DNA from: Tsukamurella pseudospumae
GTDB taxonomy: Bacteria; Actinomycetota; Actinomycetes; Mycobacteriales; Mycobacteriaceae
NCBI RefSeq assembly: GCF_001575205.1
Contig: NZ_LSRE01000001.1
Coordinates: 310,001 to 374,000, forward strand
Direction: 5' to 3'
Length of the DNA: 64,000 bases
Shown here: positions 47,695 through 56,842 of the stretch, piece by piece
Numbering within the stretch: the first letter of the stretch is position 1
Layout: each line of letters starts with the position of its first letter
The notes under the pieces: model-generated
Told to the model about the DNA's origin: nothing
Databases searched by the model: none
Seen by the model: only the letters and a program-made list of their open reading frames with translations
Translations under genes and position numbers: made by a program

Positions 47695-49026
47695 CTATGT
47701 CAAGTAGCGGTACGCCGGCGACCCGGGCTCGAGCCGCTCGCAGTGCAGCCGTGACTCGTTCATCCGCTCCAGTAGCGCCCCGAGATCGCCGGCGCGCCCC
47801 AACTCCACGCCCACGAGAGCCTCGCCGGTATCGCGGTTGTTGCGCTTGACGTACTCGAACAGCGTGATGTCGTCGTCGGGACCGAGCACCTCGTCGAGGA
47901 ACCGACGCAGCGCACCGGGCTCCTGCGGGAAGGCCACGAGGAAGTAGTGCTTGAGGCCCTTGTGCACCAGCGAGCGCTCGATGACCTCGTTGTAGCGCGA
48001 CACGTCGTTGTTGCCGCCGGACAGCAGGCACACCACGGTCGCGCCGGGCTCGAACCGCAACTGCGCCAACGCCGCCACCGACAGCGCGCCCGCGGGCTCG
48101 GCGATGACACCCTCGTTCTGGTAAAGGTCCAGCATCGCCGTGCAGATGGCGCCCTCGTCCACCTCGATGATGCCGAGCTCCCCCGCCGCGACATCGCGGA
48201 TCTCGTGCGCGGGCCAGACGGCGCCGCCCTCGGCGACGGCGACGTCGTAGCCGATCCGGCCGATCTTCTTGACGGCGGCACCGTCGACGAACGGATCGAT
48301 CGAGGCCAGCTCGACCGGACCGCCCGCCTCGATCGCCCGGGCCAACGACGGTGCGCCGGCGGGCTCCGCGCCCACGATGGTCACCGTCGGCGACTGCGAG
48401 CGGAGGTAGCGGGTGACACCGGCGAAGCAGCCTGCGCCGCCGACGGGCATCACGGTCACGTCGGGGACGACGCCGCCGAGCTGCTCGACGAGCTCGACCC
48501 CGATGGTGCCCTGACCCGCCGTGGTGCGGGGATCGTCGAAGGCGTGCACCCAGGTGGCACCCGTGGCCGCGACGTCCTCCAACGCAGCCCCTGCAGCGGC
48601 GTCGTAGGTCTCGCCGGTGGCGATCAGCTCCACGTAGCGTCCGCCGTGCGCGCGGATCCGGTCCCGCTTCTGCTTCGGCGTGGTCGTGGGCACGTAGATC
48701 CGGCCGTGCACCTCCATGGCCCGGCACGCGAACGCCACGCCCTGGGCATGATTGCCGGCCGATGCCGCCACCACGCCCGCAGCCTTCTCGGCGTCGGTCA
48801 GCTGAGCCATGAGGTTGTACGCGCCGCGGATCTTGTAGGAGCGGACCACCTGCAGGTCCTCGCGCTTGAGGTAGACCTTCGCTCCGGTCAGCGCGGACAG
48901 CCGCTCACACGGCTGCAGCGGACTCATCGAGACCACCCCCGCGAGCCGCGCGCGGGCATCGATGATCGAGTGCACCGTCAGGTCGGCGGCGGCACTGGAC
49001 ATCGATGACGTAGACATGCGGGCCAT
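47695..49026 (-). CDS. ilvA: Threonine ammonia-lyase (threonine dehydratase)
   Basis: A 443-residue PLP enzyme that deaminates threonine to 2-oxobutyrate, the entry to isoleucine synthesis. The PLP lysine is in VRSYKIRGAYN, the phosphate loop is PVGGAGCFAGV, and LLSGGNNDVSRYNEVIERSL leads into a short C-terminal ACT-like regulatory region (HYFLVAFPQEPGALRRFLDEVLG). ATG at 49026 is used; an ATG three codons later is possible. It is convergent with, and nearly abuts, the last gene of the accessory operon, with no room for its own terminator. Confidence 0.94.
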   Translation of the reverse strand: MARMSTSSMSSAAADLTVHSIIDARARLAGVVSMSPLQPCERLSALTGAKVYLKREDLQVVRSYKIRGAYNLMAQLTDAEKAAGVVAASAGNHAQGVAFACRAMEVHGRIYVPTTTPKQKRDRIRAHGGRYVELIATGETYDAAAGAALEDVAATGATWVHAFDDPRTTAGQGTIGVELVEQLGGVVPDVTVMPVGGAGCFAGVTRYLRSQSPTVTIVGAEPAGAPSLARAIEAGGPVELASIDPFVDGAAVKKIGRIGYDVAVAEGGAVWPAHEIRDVAAGELGIIEVDEGAICTAMLDLYQNEGVIAEPAGALSVAALAQLRFEPGATVVCLLSGGNNDVSRYNEVIERSLVHKGLKHYFLVAFPQEPGALRRFLDEVLGPDDDITLFEYVKRNNRDTGEALVGVELGRAGDLGALLERMNESRLHCERLEPGSPAYRYLT

Positions 49027-49065
49027 TTTCCCACTCGCCCCGCGACGCTCCGCACCCCGCCCTGG

Positions 49066-49518
49066 TCAGCCCCACGGGTTCGACGCGCGCGCCCCGTCCG
49101 AGGCCCGTCCGCGCCGCCGTACGGCACGCACGGCCTGATCCGCGCCGAACACGAGCGCGAGCCAGCCCGTCAGCCCGGTCGTGCCGCCCACCAGCAGGAA
49201 GAACAGCCCGGCCAGCCACAGGCCGGTGGTGTCCTGCGACGCCCACCACGCCCACGGCACCGCGAATCCGATCACCGCGACCACGGGAATCACCACGAGC
49301 AGCCAGAGCCGCCGGAGGACGAGGAACACGACCGTCGACGCCAGCACGATCGCCGCACCGCACGCGATCACCTGCCAGGGCCTGTACGGACCCTGCGCCA
49401 CACCGTCGACCTCGTAGTACTCGTGGTCCCACCCGAGAAACGCGCCCCACATCGCCCCGCAGAAGACCGCAAGGACGATCAGCCACACCATCACGCGCAT
49501 GCATTCGATGTTAGCCAT
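49066..49518 (-). CDS. Small membrane protein, function unknown
   Basis: About 150 residues with four hydrophobic helices: VMVWLIVLAVFCGAMWGAFL, VIACGAAIVLASTVVFLVL, LWLLVVIPVVAVIGFAVPW and WLAGLFFLLVGGTTGLTGWL. The C-terminus is short and basic (RRRGRASDG). ATG at 49518 is taken; ATG at 49500 would drop six residues. It lies upstream of ilvA in the same direction with a 39-base gap. No family is recognised. Confidence 0.72.
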   Translation of the reverse strand: MANIECMRVMVWLIVLAVFCGAMWGAFLGWDHEYYEVDGVAQGPYRPWQVIACGAAIVLASTVVFLVLRRLWLLVVIPVVAVIGFAVPWAWWASQDTTGLWLAGLFFLLVGGTTGLTGWLALVFGADQAVRAVRRRGRASDGARASNPWG

Positions 49519-49608
49519 CACGGACCAAACCAGCCCGGGTTCCGGCGCGGGGCCGGGGCGCCCGACGCGATCGCGTGCCATCATGGCCAGGTGCTGGAGG
49601 GTTACCGA

Positions 49609-50703
49609 ATGCGGATCGCGATCCTCGTCGCGCTGGCCGGCGTAGTGGCCGCTGCCGCCACCCTGGACTTCCATCGCGACGTGCCATGGACCGTCGTGTT
49701 GTTCGTGCCGGTGGCGGTCGTCGTCGGCGTGCGATGCGTACCCGCGCGGCGGCTCGGCCTCGCGCCCCGGGTTGCCGCCGAGGTGGTGTCCGCAGTCGCG
49801 GTCGGCCTGTTGTTCAGCATCCAACCGAACGCCGCCGTCGGCGTGCTGCTCTACGTCTCCGCCGTGTACGCGGGCGGCGAGTTCCCGATCCGCGCCTCGC
49901 TCCCACTCGCCCTGCTGACCGGCGGCAGCGTCACGACCACCGCGCTCCTCACCGGGCCCGCGGATTTCAACGCCCTCTGGATCGGCGGGTCCGTCATGGT
50001 CACCGTCTGGGCGGGCATCGCGGGCCGGACACGGCGGGAACGAACGCGCGCGCTGGAACAACTCGTGGAGCAGACCCGCCTCACCGCGGAGTCGGAGGCG
50101 CGCAGCGGCGCGCTCGCCGAGCGCGCCCGCATCGCGCGCGACCTGCACGACGTCCTCGCGCACACCCTCTCGGGCGCTGGTATGCAGCTCGAACTCGCCG
50201 ACGCGCTGCTCGAGGCCGGCCGTCCCGACGATGCCCGCGCCGCCGTCCAGCGCGCCCGTGACGCCATCGCCGACGGCGTCACCGAGGCCCGCGGCGCCGT
50301 CCACGCGCTGCGCGAGGACACCGTCGACCTGCCGACCACCCTCGCCGCGCTCGCGGACGGCCCGGAGGAGAGCGTCGAGACCGAGCCGGTCGAGCTGACC
50401 GATCCCCAGGTCCGCGCGGTACTGCGCGTCGCGCAGGAGGCGTTCACCAACGCCCGACGGTACGCGCCCGGCGCTCCCGTCAGGGCCCGCCTGGTCCGGA
50501 TACCCGACGGTGCCGAGCTCACCGTCGTCAACGGTCCGGGCCGTCCCGCCGACGGCGTGCGCGGCTCGGGCATGGGCCTGATCGGGATGCGCGAGCGCGC
50601 GGCGGAGATCGGTGGCACGCTGCAAGCGGGTCCGAACGACGACGGCGGGTGGACGGTACGCCTGAGCGTCCCGCCGCCCACCGTTCCGACGAAGGAGCTC
50701 TGA
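49609..50703 (+). CDS. Sensor histidine kinase (NarL/DesK type, HisKA_3)
   Basis: A 364-residue kinase. The N-terminal 140 residues hold about five membrane spans with no large sensor domain. The HisKA_3 phosphoacceptor is in RIARDLHDVLAHTLSG (His near residue 178). The ATPase lobe has EAFTNARRYAPG (N box) and GSGMGLIGMRERA (G box). It starts at ATG 49609 after a GGAGG box. The response regulator follows with no gap. The stimulus is not evident. Confidence 0.9.
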   Translation: MRIAILVALAGVVAAAATLDFHRDVPWTVVLFVPVAVVVGVRCVPARRLGLAPRVAAEVVSAVAVGLLFSIQPNAAVGVLLYVSAVYAGGEFPIRASLPLALLTGGSVTTTALLTGPADFNALWIGGSVMVTVWAGIAGRTRRERTRALEQLVEQTRLTAESEARSGALAERARIARDLHDVLAHTLSGAGMQLELADALLEAGRPDDARAAVQRARDAIADGVTEARGAVHALREDTVDLPTTLAALADGPEESVETEPVELTDPQVRAVLRVAQEAFTNARRYAPGAPVRARLVRIPDGAELTVVNGPGRPADGVRGSGMGLIGMRERAAEIGGTLQAGPNDDGGWTVRLSVPPPTVPTKEL

Positions 50704-51384
50704 GTGAACGACATTCGCGTGGTCGTGGCCGACGACCAGGCCGCCGTCCGCGAGGCGCTGGCCGCGATGCTCGACCTCACGGCGGGCATCGAGGTCGTGG
50801 GGGCCGCAGCCGACGGCGTCGAGGCCGTCTCGCTCGTCCGCGAGCACCGCCCGGATGTGCTCCTCACCGACCTCCGGATGCCGAACCTCGACGGTGCCGG
50901 GGCCACCGAGCGCGTGCTCGCCGACGCTCCTGACACCGCCGTCGTCCTGCTCACCACCTACGACGACGAGGAGTCCATCCTCCTCGGCCTCCAGGCGGGA
51001 GCCCGCGGATATCTGACGAAGAACGCGGGGCGCGCCGAGATCGCAGCGGCGATCACGGCCGCCGCGGCCGGGCAGTCGGTGCTCGACCCGCAGGTGCAGC
51101 AGCGGCTCGTCGCCTCCGCGACGGGCGGCGCGAGCGCACGTCCGGCACCGTCGGGCCGCGCGGCGGCGCCCGCCCCGGATCTGACGCCCCGCGAGCGGGA
51201 GGTGCTGCGCCTCATCGCCGACGGTCTGACGAACCGGGACATCGCGGGCCGGCTGTTCGTGAGCGAGTCGACGGTGAAGACGCACATCAACAACCTGTTC
51301 GCCAAGGCCCACCTCCGCGACCGCGCGCACGCCGTGCGGTACGCCTTCGAGACCGGGGTCGCGGCATCCGGTCAGGCCGATTGA
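50704..51384 (+). CDS. NarL/FixJ-family response regulator
   Basis: A 226-residue regulator starting at GTG 50704, directly at the kinase stop. Receiver domain: acidic pocket VVADDQAAVREAL, phospho-Asp in LLTDLRMPN near residue 56, and the lysine in GARGYLTKN near 107. The LuxR-type HTH is LTPREREVLRLIADGLTNRDIAGRL with VSESTVKTHINNLFAK. Targets unknown; the ABC-transporter operon begins 43 bases downstream and is a candidate. Confidence 0.92.
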   Translation: MNDIRVVVADDQAAVREALAAMLDLTAGIEVVGAAADGVEAVSLVREHRPDVLLTDLRMPNLDGAGATERVLADAPDTAVVLLTTYDDEESILLGLQAGARGYLTKNAGRAEIAAAITAAAAGQSVLDPQVQQRLVASATGGASARPAPSGRAAAPAPDLTPREREVLRLIADGLTNRDIAGRLFVSESTVKTHINNLFAKAHLRDRAHAVRYAFETGVAASGQAD

Positions 51385-51426
51385 AACCCTTCTCCACTGC
51401 ACGCCACCGGCTTACGGTCGGACATC

Positions 51427-52431
51427 ATGGCGACAACGATCATCTCCCCGACACGCGCCGTGTCGACCACAGCGCAGTCGGGCGCGACATCCGTTCCGGT
51501 GCGGCTCGTCCCGCGCCGACGGCCCGGACGATGGGCGGCCGCGGCCGTCGTCGCGGTGCTCGGCGCGATGCTGGTCAACACGCTGCTCACCAACCAGCGC
51601 TTCGAATGGCCCATCGTGGCCCACTACTTCACCCAGGCGGCGGTCCTGAAAGGGCTGTGGCTCACCCTGTGGTTGACCGCGGTCACGTTCGCGGCGGGTT
51701 TCGTCCTGGGCATCGGGCTGGCGGCGATGCGGCTGTGGGGAGGACCACTGCTGCGGGCGGTGTCCTTCGGCTTCGTCTGGCTCGTGCGGTCGGTACCGCC
51801 ACTCGTGCTCCTCCTGTTCTGGTTCCAGCTCGCTTCCCTGTATCCACGCCTGTCGCTGGGGATCCCGTTCGGCCCTGAGTTCGTCACCGTCGACACCACG
51901 CACCTGATCAGTGGGATCGTGGCCGCGATCATCGCGCTCACGCTGGACGTGGCCGCGTTCGCCGCGGAGATCGTGCGCGGCGGCCTGGTCTCGGTGCCGC
52001 CGGGGCAGACCGAGGCCGCCCGGTCGCTGGGGCTCGGCCCGCGCCGCATCTTCCGGCGGATCGTGCTGCCCCAGGCGATGCCCGCGATCATCCCGGGCTC
52101 CGGCAATCTGCTGATCGGCCTGCTCAAGTCGACCTCGTTGGTCAGCGTGATCGCGGTGACCGACGTGCTCTACTCGGTGCAGCTGGTCTACAACCAGAAC
52201 TTCAAGGTGATGCCGCTGCTGCTGGTCGCGACCACCTGGTACGTCGTGATCACCTCGGTCCTCGCAGTGGGCCAGTACTTCGTGGAGCGGCGGTTCAGCC
52301 GGGGTCGACGGGACGCCCGCCCCTTCCGCGAGATCCTCCGCGACGCCGCACGCCTGCGGCCGCGACTCCCCCGCACCACTGCGCCCCCGACGGTGCCGGT
52401 ATCGGCGGACTCGGCAGGTGAGCGCCGATGA
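51427..52431 (+). CDS. Amino-acid-type ABC transporter permease
   Basis: A 334-residue permease of the polar amino-acid uptake (HisM/GlnP) type. The core has about six membrane helices, and the EAA coupling loop is [22 protein letters not shown]. An N-terminal extension of about 30 residues and a basic C-terminal tail are unusual. It overlaps the ATPase gene by four bases, and the operon order is permease, ATPase, lipoprotein, monooxygenase. A single permease gene implies a homodimer. Confidence 0.9.
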   Translation: MATTIISPTRAVSTTAQSGATSVPVRLVPRRRPGRWAAAAVVAVLGAMLVNTLLTNQRFEWPIVAHYFTQAAVLKGLWLTLWLTAVTFAAGFVLGIGLAAMRLWGGPLLRAVSFGFVWLVRSVPPLVLLLFWFQLASLYPRLSLGIPFGPEFVTVDTTHLISGIVAAIIALTLDVAAFAAEIVRGGLVSVPPGQTEAARSLGLGPRRIFRRIVLPQAMPAIIPGSGNLLIGLLKSTSLVSVIAVTDVLYSVQLVYNQNFKVMPLLLVATTWYVVITSVLAVGQYFVERRFSRGRRDARPFREILRDAARLRPRLPRTTAPPTVPVSADSAGERR

Positions 52432-53198
52432 GCGCCATCGAGATCCGCGGCCTGCGCAAATCCTTCGGCGGCCGCGAGGTACTGCGCGACGTGGACCTCG
52501 ACGTCGCCCCCGGCGAGGTGGTCGTCATCCTCGGCCCCTCCGGCTCCGGAAAGTCGACACTGCTCCGCTGCATCAACCACCTCGAGCGACCCGACAACGG
52601 CTACGTCCGCGTCGGCGGCGACCTCATCGGGTACGGCGAGGGCGGCGCTCGCCGCGGCGAGACGGTCCTGCGTGAACTCCACCCGCGGGACGTCGCGCGC
52701 CAGCGCCGCCACATCGGCATGGTCTTCCAGCAGTTCAACCTGTTTCCGCACTTCACTGTCCTGGAGAACCTCACCGAGGGACAGCACGCCGACGGCGTTC
52801 CGGCCGACGAGGCCGCCCGCCGCGGCCGGGAGCTGCTGGCGCGCGTCGGCCTGGCGGGGAGGGAGGACTCGTATCCGTCGCAGCTCTCCGGCGGGCAGCA
52901 GCAGCGCGTGGCGATCGCGCGCACCCTGGCGATGCGTCCCGACGTGGTGCTCTTCGATGAGCCCACCTCCGCGCTCGATCCGGAGCTCGTCGGCGAGGTC
53001 CTCGCGGTGATCCGGGATCTCGCCGAGTCGGGCATGACGCTGGTCGTCGTCACCCACGAGATCGGCTTCGCCCGAGACGTCGCGGACACCGTCATCTTCA
53101 TGGACGACGGCCGGATCGTCGAGACCGGCCGGCCCGCGACGATCTTCTCCGACGCCGAACACCCTCGCACCCGCGAATTCCTCGCGGCGGTCCGCTGA
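52428..53198 (+). CDS. Amino-acid-type ABC transporter ATP-binding protein
   Basis: A 256-residue ATPase of the GlnQ/TcyN class. Walker [11 protein letters not shown]-loop FQQFNLF, signature [13 protein letters not shown], Walker [12 protein letters not shown] and H-loop VVTHEIGFA are all intact. It sits between the permease and the binding protein and energises the import complex. Confidence 0.94.
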   Translation: MSAIEIRGLRKSFGGREVLRDVDLDVAPGEVVVILGPSGSGKSTLLRCINHLERPDNGYVRVGGDLIGYGEGGARRGETVLRELHPRDVARQRRHIGMVFQQFNLFPHFTVLENLTEGQHADGVPADEAARRGRELLARVGLAGREDSYPSQLSGGQQQRVAIARTLAMRPDVVLFDEPTSALDPELVGEVLAVIRDLAESGMTLVVVTHEIGFARDVADTVIFMDDGRIVETGRPATIFSDAEHPRTREFLAAVR

Positions 53199-53243
53199 TC
53201 CACCACCTCCAACCATCCGATCCCCCTGCACCAGGAGACATCC

Positions 53244-54161
53244 ATGCGCAGCCGCGCCCTGTTCGCCACCGTCGCCGTCACCGCCGCCACCGTGCTCGCG
53301 GCGTGCGGCGGACCGTCGGACCCGTCCACCGGGAGTTCCGCGTACCCCGTGCCCACCCAGGATCTCGTGTCGGGCATCGCCGTCGATCCCGCCGCGCGGG
53401 CCCTGCTTCCCGAGGGAACGACGGAACTCACGCTGGGCCTCACCCGACAGCCCGGCATCAACAACCTCCCCCACGCCGGCGAGGTACCCGAGGGCACCCC
53501 CGTGGGCCTCGACGTGGACCTGCGAGAGGCTGTGGCGAAAGCCCTGGGCGTCACGTGGAAGCAGGAGATCGGCACGTTCTCCACGATCATTCCGGGAGTG
53601 CAGAACGGCCGGTACCAGGTGGGGCAGGGCAACTTCGGCGTCACCAAACCGCGCCTCGAGGTCGTGGACTTCGCGACCTACCTGAACGACGGGCAGGCCT
53701 TCGTGGGGGCGTCGAAATCCGGTCTCACGAGCGTGAAGACGCTCGAGGACCTGTGCGGCAAGAAGATCGTGACGGGGTCGGGCACCACCTTCCAGCAGAT
53801 CCTGGAGAAGGGCACCGGGCAGTGCACGTCGAAGGGGAAGCCCGCGTACACCGTGCAGTACCTCGACGACCAGGGCGCGATCGTGCTCAACCTGCAGAAC
53901 AACCGCGTCGACGCCTATTTCGGACCAACGCTCTCGCTCCGGTACCTCGTCGACAAGGTGCCCGGCACGACCTTCCTCGGCGAGTACTCCACCACCGTCG
54001 TCGGATTCGTGACGGCGAAGGGCTCGCCGATCGCCCCGGCGATCTCCCACGCGATCAACACGCTCATCGCCCGCGGCGAGTACCAGAAGCTGTTCGAGAA
54101 ATGGAAGGTGCCGACCTCGGCACTGCCGAAGTCCGAGGTCAACCCGACCGCGGGGTTCTGA
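53244..54161 (+). CDS. Solute-binding lipoprotein of the amino-acid ABC transporter
   Basis: A 305-residue SBP_bac_3-type protein. The lipobox LAAC at about residues 17-20 follows a hydrophobic signal (LFATVAVTAATV), so the mature protein is a lipoprotein anchored outside the membrane. LDVDLREAVAKALGV, GVTKPRLEVVDFATYLNDGQAF and VLNLQNNRVDAYFGPTLSLRYLV are typical of polar-amino-acid binding proteins. GGAG sits ahead of the ATG. Its stop overlaps the start of a luciferase-like monooxygenase, hinting that the ligand is its substrate. Confidence 0.92.
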   Translation: MRSRALFATVAVTAATVLAACGGPSDPSTGSSAYPVPTQDLVSGIAVDPAARALLPEGTTELTLGLTRQPGINNLPHAGEVPEGTPVGLDVDLREAVAKALGVTWKQEIGTFSTIIPGVQNGRYQVGQGNFGVTKPRLEVVDFATYLNDGQAFVGASKSGLTSVKTLEDLCGKKIVTGSGTTFQQILEKGTGQCTSKGKPAYTVQYLDDQGAIVLNLQNNRVDAYFGPTLSLRYLVDKVPGTTFLGEYSTTVVGFVTAKGSPIAPAISHAINTLIARGEYQKLFEKWKVPTSALPKSEVNPTAGF

Positions 54162-55165
54162 TGGGGATCGAGTCCCTCGCCTTCCTCACGCCCGGCAACT
54201 ACGCCGACGACGACCCCGCAGCCGGCCTCGACGACACCTTGCGCCTCATCGCCTTCGGCGAGGAGCTCGGCTACCGCGGCGCCTGGGTGCGCCAGCGTCA
54301 CCTGGAGCACGGGATCTCCTCCGCGGCGGTGTTCCTCGGCGCCGCCTCCCAGCGCACCACGACGATCGAGCTCGGCACCGCGGTGATCCCCATCGGCTAC
54401 GAGAACCCCTTCCGGCTCGCGGAGGATCTGTCGCTCGCGGACGCCCTGTCGCGCGGACGCGTCCAGGCCGGGTTCTCGACGGGGATGCCGCATGCGGACC
54501 TGCTCACGGACCTCGTCTTCGACCACCGCCCGACCGAGTCCGGGCACGCGCGGGTGGCGCGCACCGTCGAGCATCTGCGCGGCGCGTACCTCGGCGACGA
54601 GGGCACCCGGATCGAGTCGCCCGGCAACGTACAGCGGCCGCGGCTGCAGCCGCACTCCCCCGGTCTGGCGGACCGGTCCTGGTACGGCGGAACCTCGCTC
54701 GGCTCGTCGCGGTGGACCGGCGAGACCGGATTGCACCTGCTGACCGGCAACATCGTCTCGGCGGCGGGCGTCGACTCCGACGACTTCGGGACCGTGCAGG
54801 CCCGGCTCATCGACGCGTTCCGGCGGTCCGGAGGCGACCGCAAGCGGGTCGCCGTCGGGCGGGTGATCGTGCCGACGGACAGCGCCGACCGCTCCACCGC
54901 GGACCGGTACCGCGCGTACGCGCGCTCACGGTACGAACGCACCCGAACCGCCCACGGGGACAGGCGGACCCTGTTCGCCGAGGACCTCGTCGGGCCCGTC
55001 GCGGAGATCGCCGAGCGACTCGCCGCAGACCCCGCCTTCGCGCCGGAGACCGGACCGGTCACCGAATTCCGCCTCGAGCTGCCCTACGAGTTCGACGTGC
55101 GGGACTACGAGCAGATCCTCACCGATGCACTCGGACTACTCCCGGCGCTCGCCTCCGCCGCCTAG
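54161..55165 (+). CDS. Luciferase-like monooxygenase coupled to the ABC transporter
   Basis: A 334-residue LLM protein starting at ATG 54161 within the lipoprotein stop (TGATG). ESLAFLTPGNYADDDPA, YRGAWVRQRHLEHGISSAAVFLGAASQ, ELGTAVIPIGYENPFRLAEDL and GRVQAGFSTGMPHAD are family motifs. In other bacteria ABC importers of this class with LLM enzymes take part in sulfur scavenging from S-alkyl-cysteines or related compounds; that role is plausible here but not shown. Its TAG stop shares the palindrome CTAG with the stop of the convergent ligase gene. Confidence 0.85.
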   Translation: MGIESLAFLTPGNYADDDPAAGLDDTLRLIAFGEELGYRGAWVRQRHLEHGISSAAVFLGAASQRTTTIELGTAVIPIGYENPFRLAEDLSLADALSRGRVQAGFSTGMPHADLLTDLVFDHRPTESGHARVARTVEHLRGAYLGDEGTRIESPGNVQRPRLQPHSPGLADRSWYGGTSLGSSRWTGETGLHLLTGNIVSAAGVDSDDFGTVQARLIDAFRRSGGDRKRVAVGRVIVPTDSADRSTADRYRAYARSRYERTRTAHGDRRTLFAEDLVGPVAEIAERLAADPAFAPETGPVTEFRLELPYEFDVRDYEQILTDALGLLPALASAA

Positions 55166-56787
55166 GTATGCGTCTCCCGCAGAGTGCGGACGAGGTTCTT
55201 CTGGATCTTGCCGGTGGCGGTCTTCGGGAGGGCGTCGACGAAGACGATCTCCTTGGGCGCCTTGAAGCCCGCCAGGTTGTCCTTGGCGTACGCGAGGAGC
55301 GCGTCGACGTCGCGCTCGCCCGACGGTGCCGCGACCACGAACGCCGTGACGGCCTCGCCCCAGTGCTCGTGCGGGGTACCGACGACCGCGACCTCGGCGA
55401 CGGTGTCGTGGCCGAGCAGGACTCGTTCGACCTCGACGGAGGAGACGTTCTCGCCGCCGGACTTGATGATGTCCTTGGCGCGGTCGGTGAAGAAGACGAC
55501 GCCCTCGTCGTCGAGGTAGCCGATGTCGCCGCCGTGGAACCAGCCGTGCGCGAAGGACTCCGCGTTCGCGGCGGCGTTGTTCCAGTAGCCCTCCATGAGC
55601 TGCGGTGAGCGGTAGACGATCTCGCCGACCTCACCGGGCGGGAGGAGGGCACCGTCGGCGCCCATGATCGCGACGTCGGTGGACACCGTGGCGGGACCCC
55701 AGGAGTCGTCCTTGACGCCCTGATGGCCGGCCCACTGCAGCTCCGAGGCGGGCGTGGTCTCGGTCTGCCCGGATCCGAGAACGATGGCGGCGGAGGCGAA
55801 CCGCGCCCGCAGCGCGGCGAGCAGCTCGGCCGGCATCGGCGCCATCGCGTACATCCCGGCGACCAGCGACGCGGTGTTCTCGTCGTCCAGCTCGGGCTGG
55901 GCGAGCAGCGCCGCCCACATCATGGGCAGCAGCGTGATGTGCGTGACCCGATGGTCGACGAAGGCCCGCGCCAGCTTCTCGGGATCGAATCCCCGCAGCA
56001 GCACGGCGGTTCCGCCGGTGATGAGAGTGGGCATGAGGAGCGCGTCGAGCGCGGTGACGTGGAAGAGCGGCAGCGCGATCGGCTGGACCACGGGCTGCAC
56101 GTCCGGCCGCAGACCCAGGCCGAGCGCGGAGGACAGCGCCGAGATGTGCACCGCCACATGGCTGGTGACCACACCCTTCGGGCGGGCCGTGGTGCCGGAG
56201 GTGTACAGGCAGTGGAGCACGTCCCGGTCCTCGACGATCGTCTCGACCACGGAGCCGTCGGGATCGAGGACCTCCGGGAAGGCGGTCGACGGTACGCCGC
56301 CCACCTCGGCCGGGATCTCCCCCGCGCCGTTCGACACCACGTACACCGCCTCCACCACGTTCTCCGCGGCGCCGAGGGCGGCGGTCAGCGCGGGGACGAA
56401 GACGTCCTCGGTGATGACGGCGCGGACACCGCTGTCCCCGAGCTGGTAGGCGACATCGCCGGGCGCGAGCAGCAGGTTCAGCGGCATCGCCACCACCCCG
56501 AGCTTCGCGCACGCGAACAGCGACACGGCGAACTCCCAGCGGTTCTGCATCTGCAGGGCGATCGCGTCGCCCCGCCCGTAGCCGCGCGCCTGCAGGCCGC
56601 GGGCGAGCGCGTTGGACCGGCTCTCCAGCTCCCGGTAGCTGACCACGTGCTCGCCGTCGACGATCGCGATCCGATCGCCGAAGGTCCGGGCGCCCCGGGT
56701 GGGCAGGTCGCCCACGCAGACGCGGTGGGTGAGGTTCACCGCCAGCGGGTCGATACCGGACATATCGGGGCGCATCGCTCGACTCAT
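55162..56787 (-). CDS. AMP-dependent acyl-CoA synthetase/ligase
   Basis: A 541-residue adenylate-forming enzyme that activates a carboxylic acid to its CoA thioester. The P-loop-like motif is LYTSGTTARPKGVV, followed by VLGSGQTETTP, GEIVYRSPQLMEGYW, the hinge HGGDIGYLDDEGVVFFTDRAKDIIKSGGENVSS, and the catalytic lysine in LPKTATGKIQKN. It is probably a fatty-acid or aromatic-acid ligase. ATG at 56787 is chosen; a later ATG is possible. The next gene upstream, a monooxygenase in the same direction, lies 55 bases away. Confidence 0.9.
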   Translation of the reverse strand: MSRAMRPDMSGIDPLAVNLTHRVCVGDLPTRGARTFGDRIAIVDGEHVVSYRELESRSNALARGLQARGYGRGDAIALQMQNRWEFAVSLFACAKLGVVAMPLNLLLAPGDVAYQLGDSGVRAVITEDVFVPALTAALGAAENVVEAVYVVSNGAGEIPAEVGGVPSTAFPEVLDPDGSVVETIVEDRDVLHCLYTSGTTARPKGVVTSHVAVHISALSSALGLGLRPDVQPVVQPIALPLFHVTALDALLMPTLITGGTAVLLRGFDPEKLARAFVDHRVTHITLLPMMWAALLAQPELDDENTASLVAGMYAMAPMPAELLAALRARFASAAIVLGSGQTETTPASELQWAGHQGVKDDSWGPATVSTDVAIMGADGALLPPGEVGEIVYRSPQLMEGYWNNAAANAESFAHGWFHGGDIGYLDDEGVVFFTDRAKDIIKSGGENVSSVEVERVLLGHDTVAEVAVVGTPHEHWGEAVTAFVVAAPSGERDVDALLAYAKDNLAGFKAPKEIVFVDALPKTATGKIQKNLVRTLRETHT

Positions 56788-56842
56788 GGCGGCACCGTAG
56801 CCCGTCCACGGCGGACGCGCGCGACGAACGGGTGAAGAGGCG

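Noticed and set aside
28600-47700. tRNA attachment site, integrase or terminal direct repeats of a classical genomic island.
   Set aside because: No tRNA-like cloverleaf, recombinase gene or matching edge repeat was found by eye.
49066-51402. Very long open frame on the minus strand opposite the histidine kinase and response regulator genes.
   Set aside because: Its upstream part is arginine/alanine-rich antisense of two clear genes. Only the last 150 residues (49066-49518) form a plausible membrane protein.
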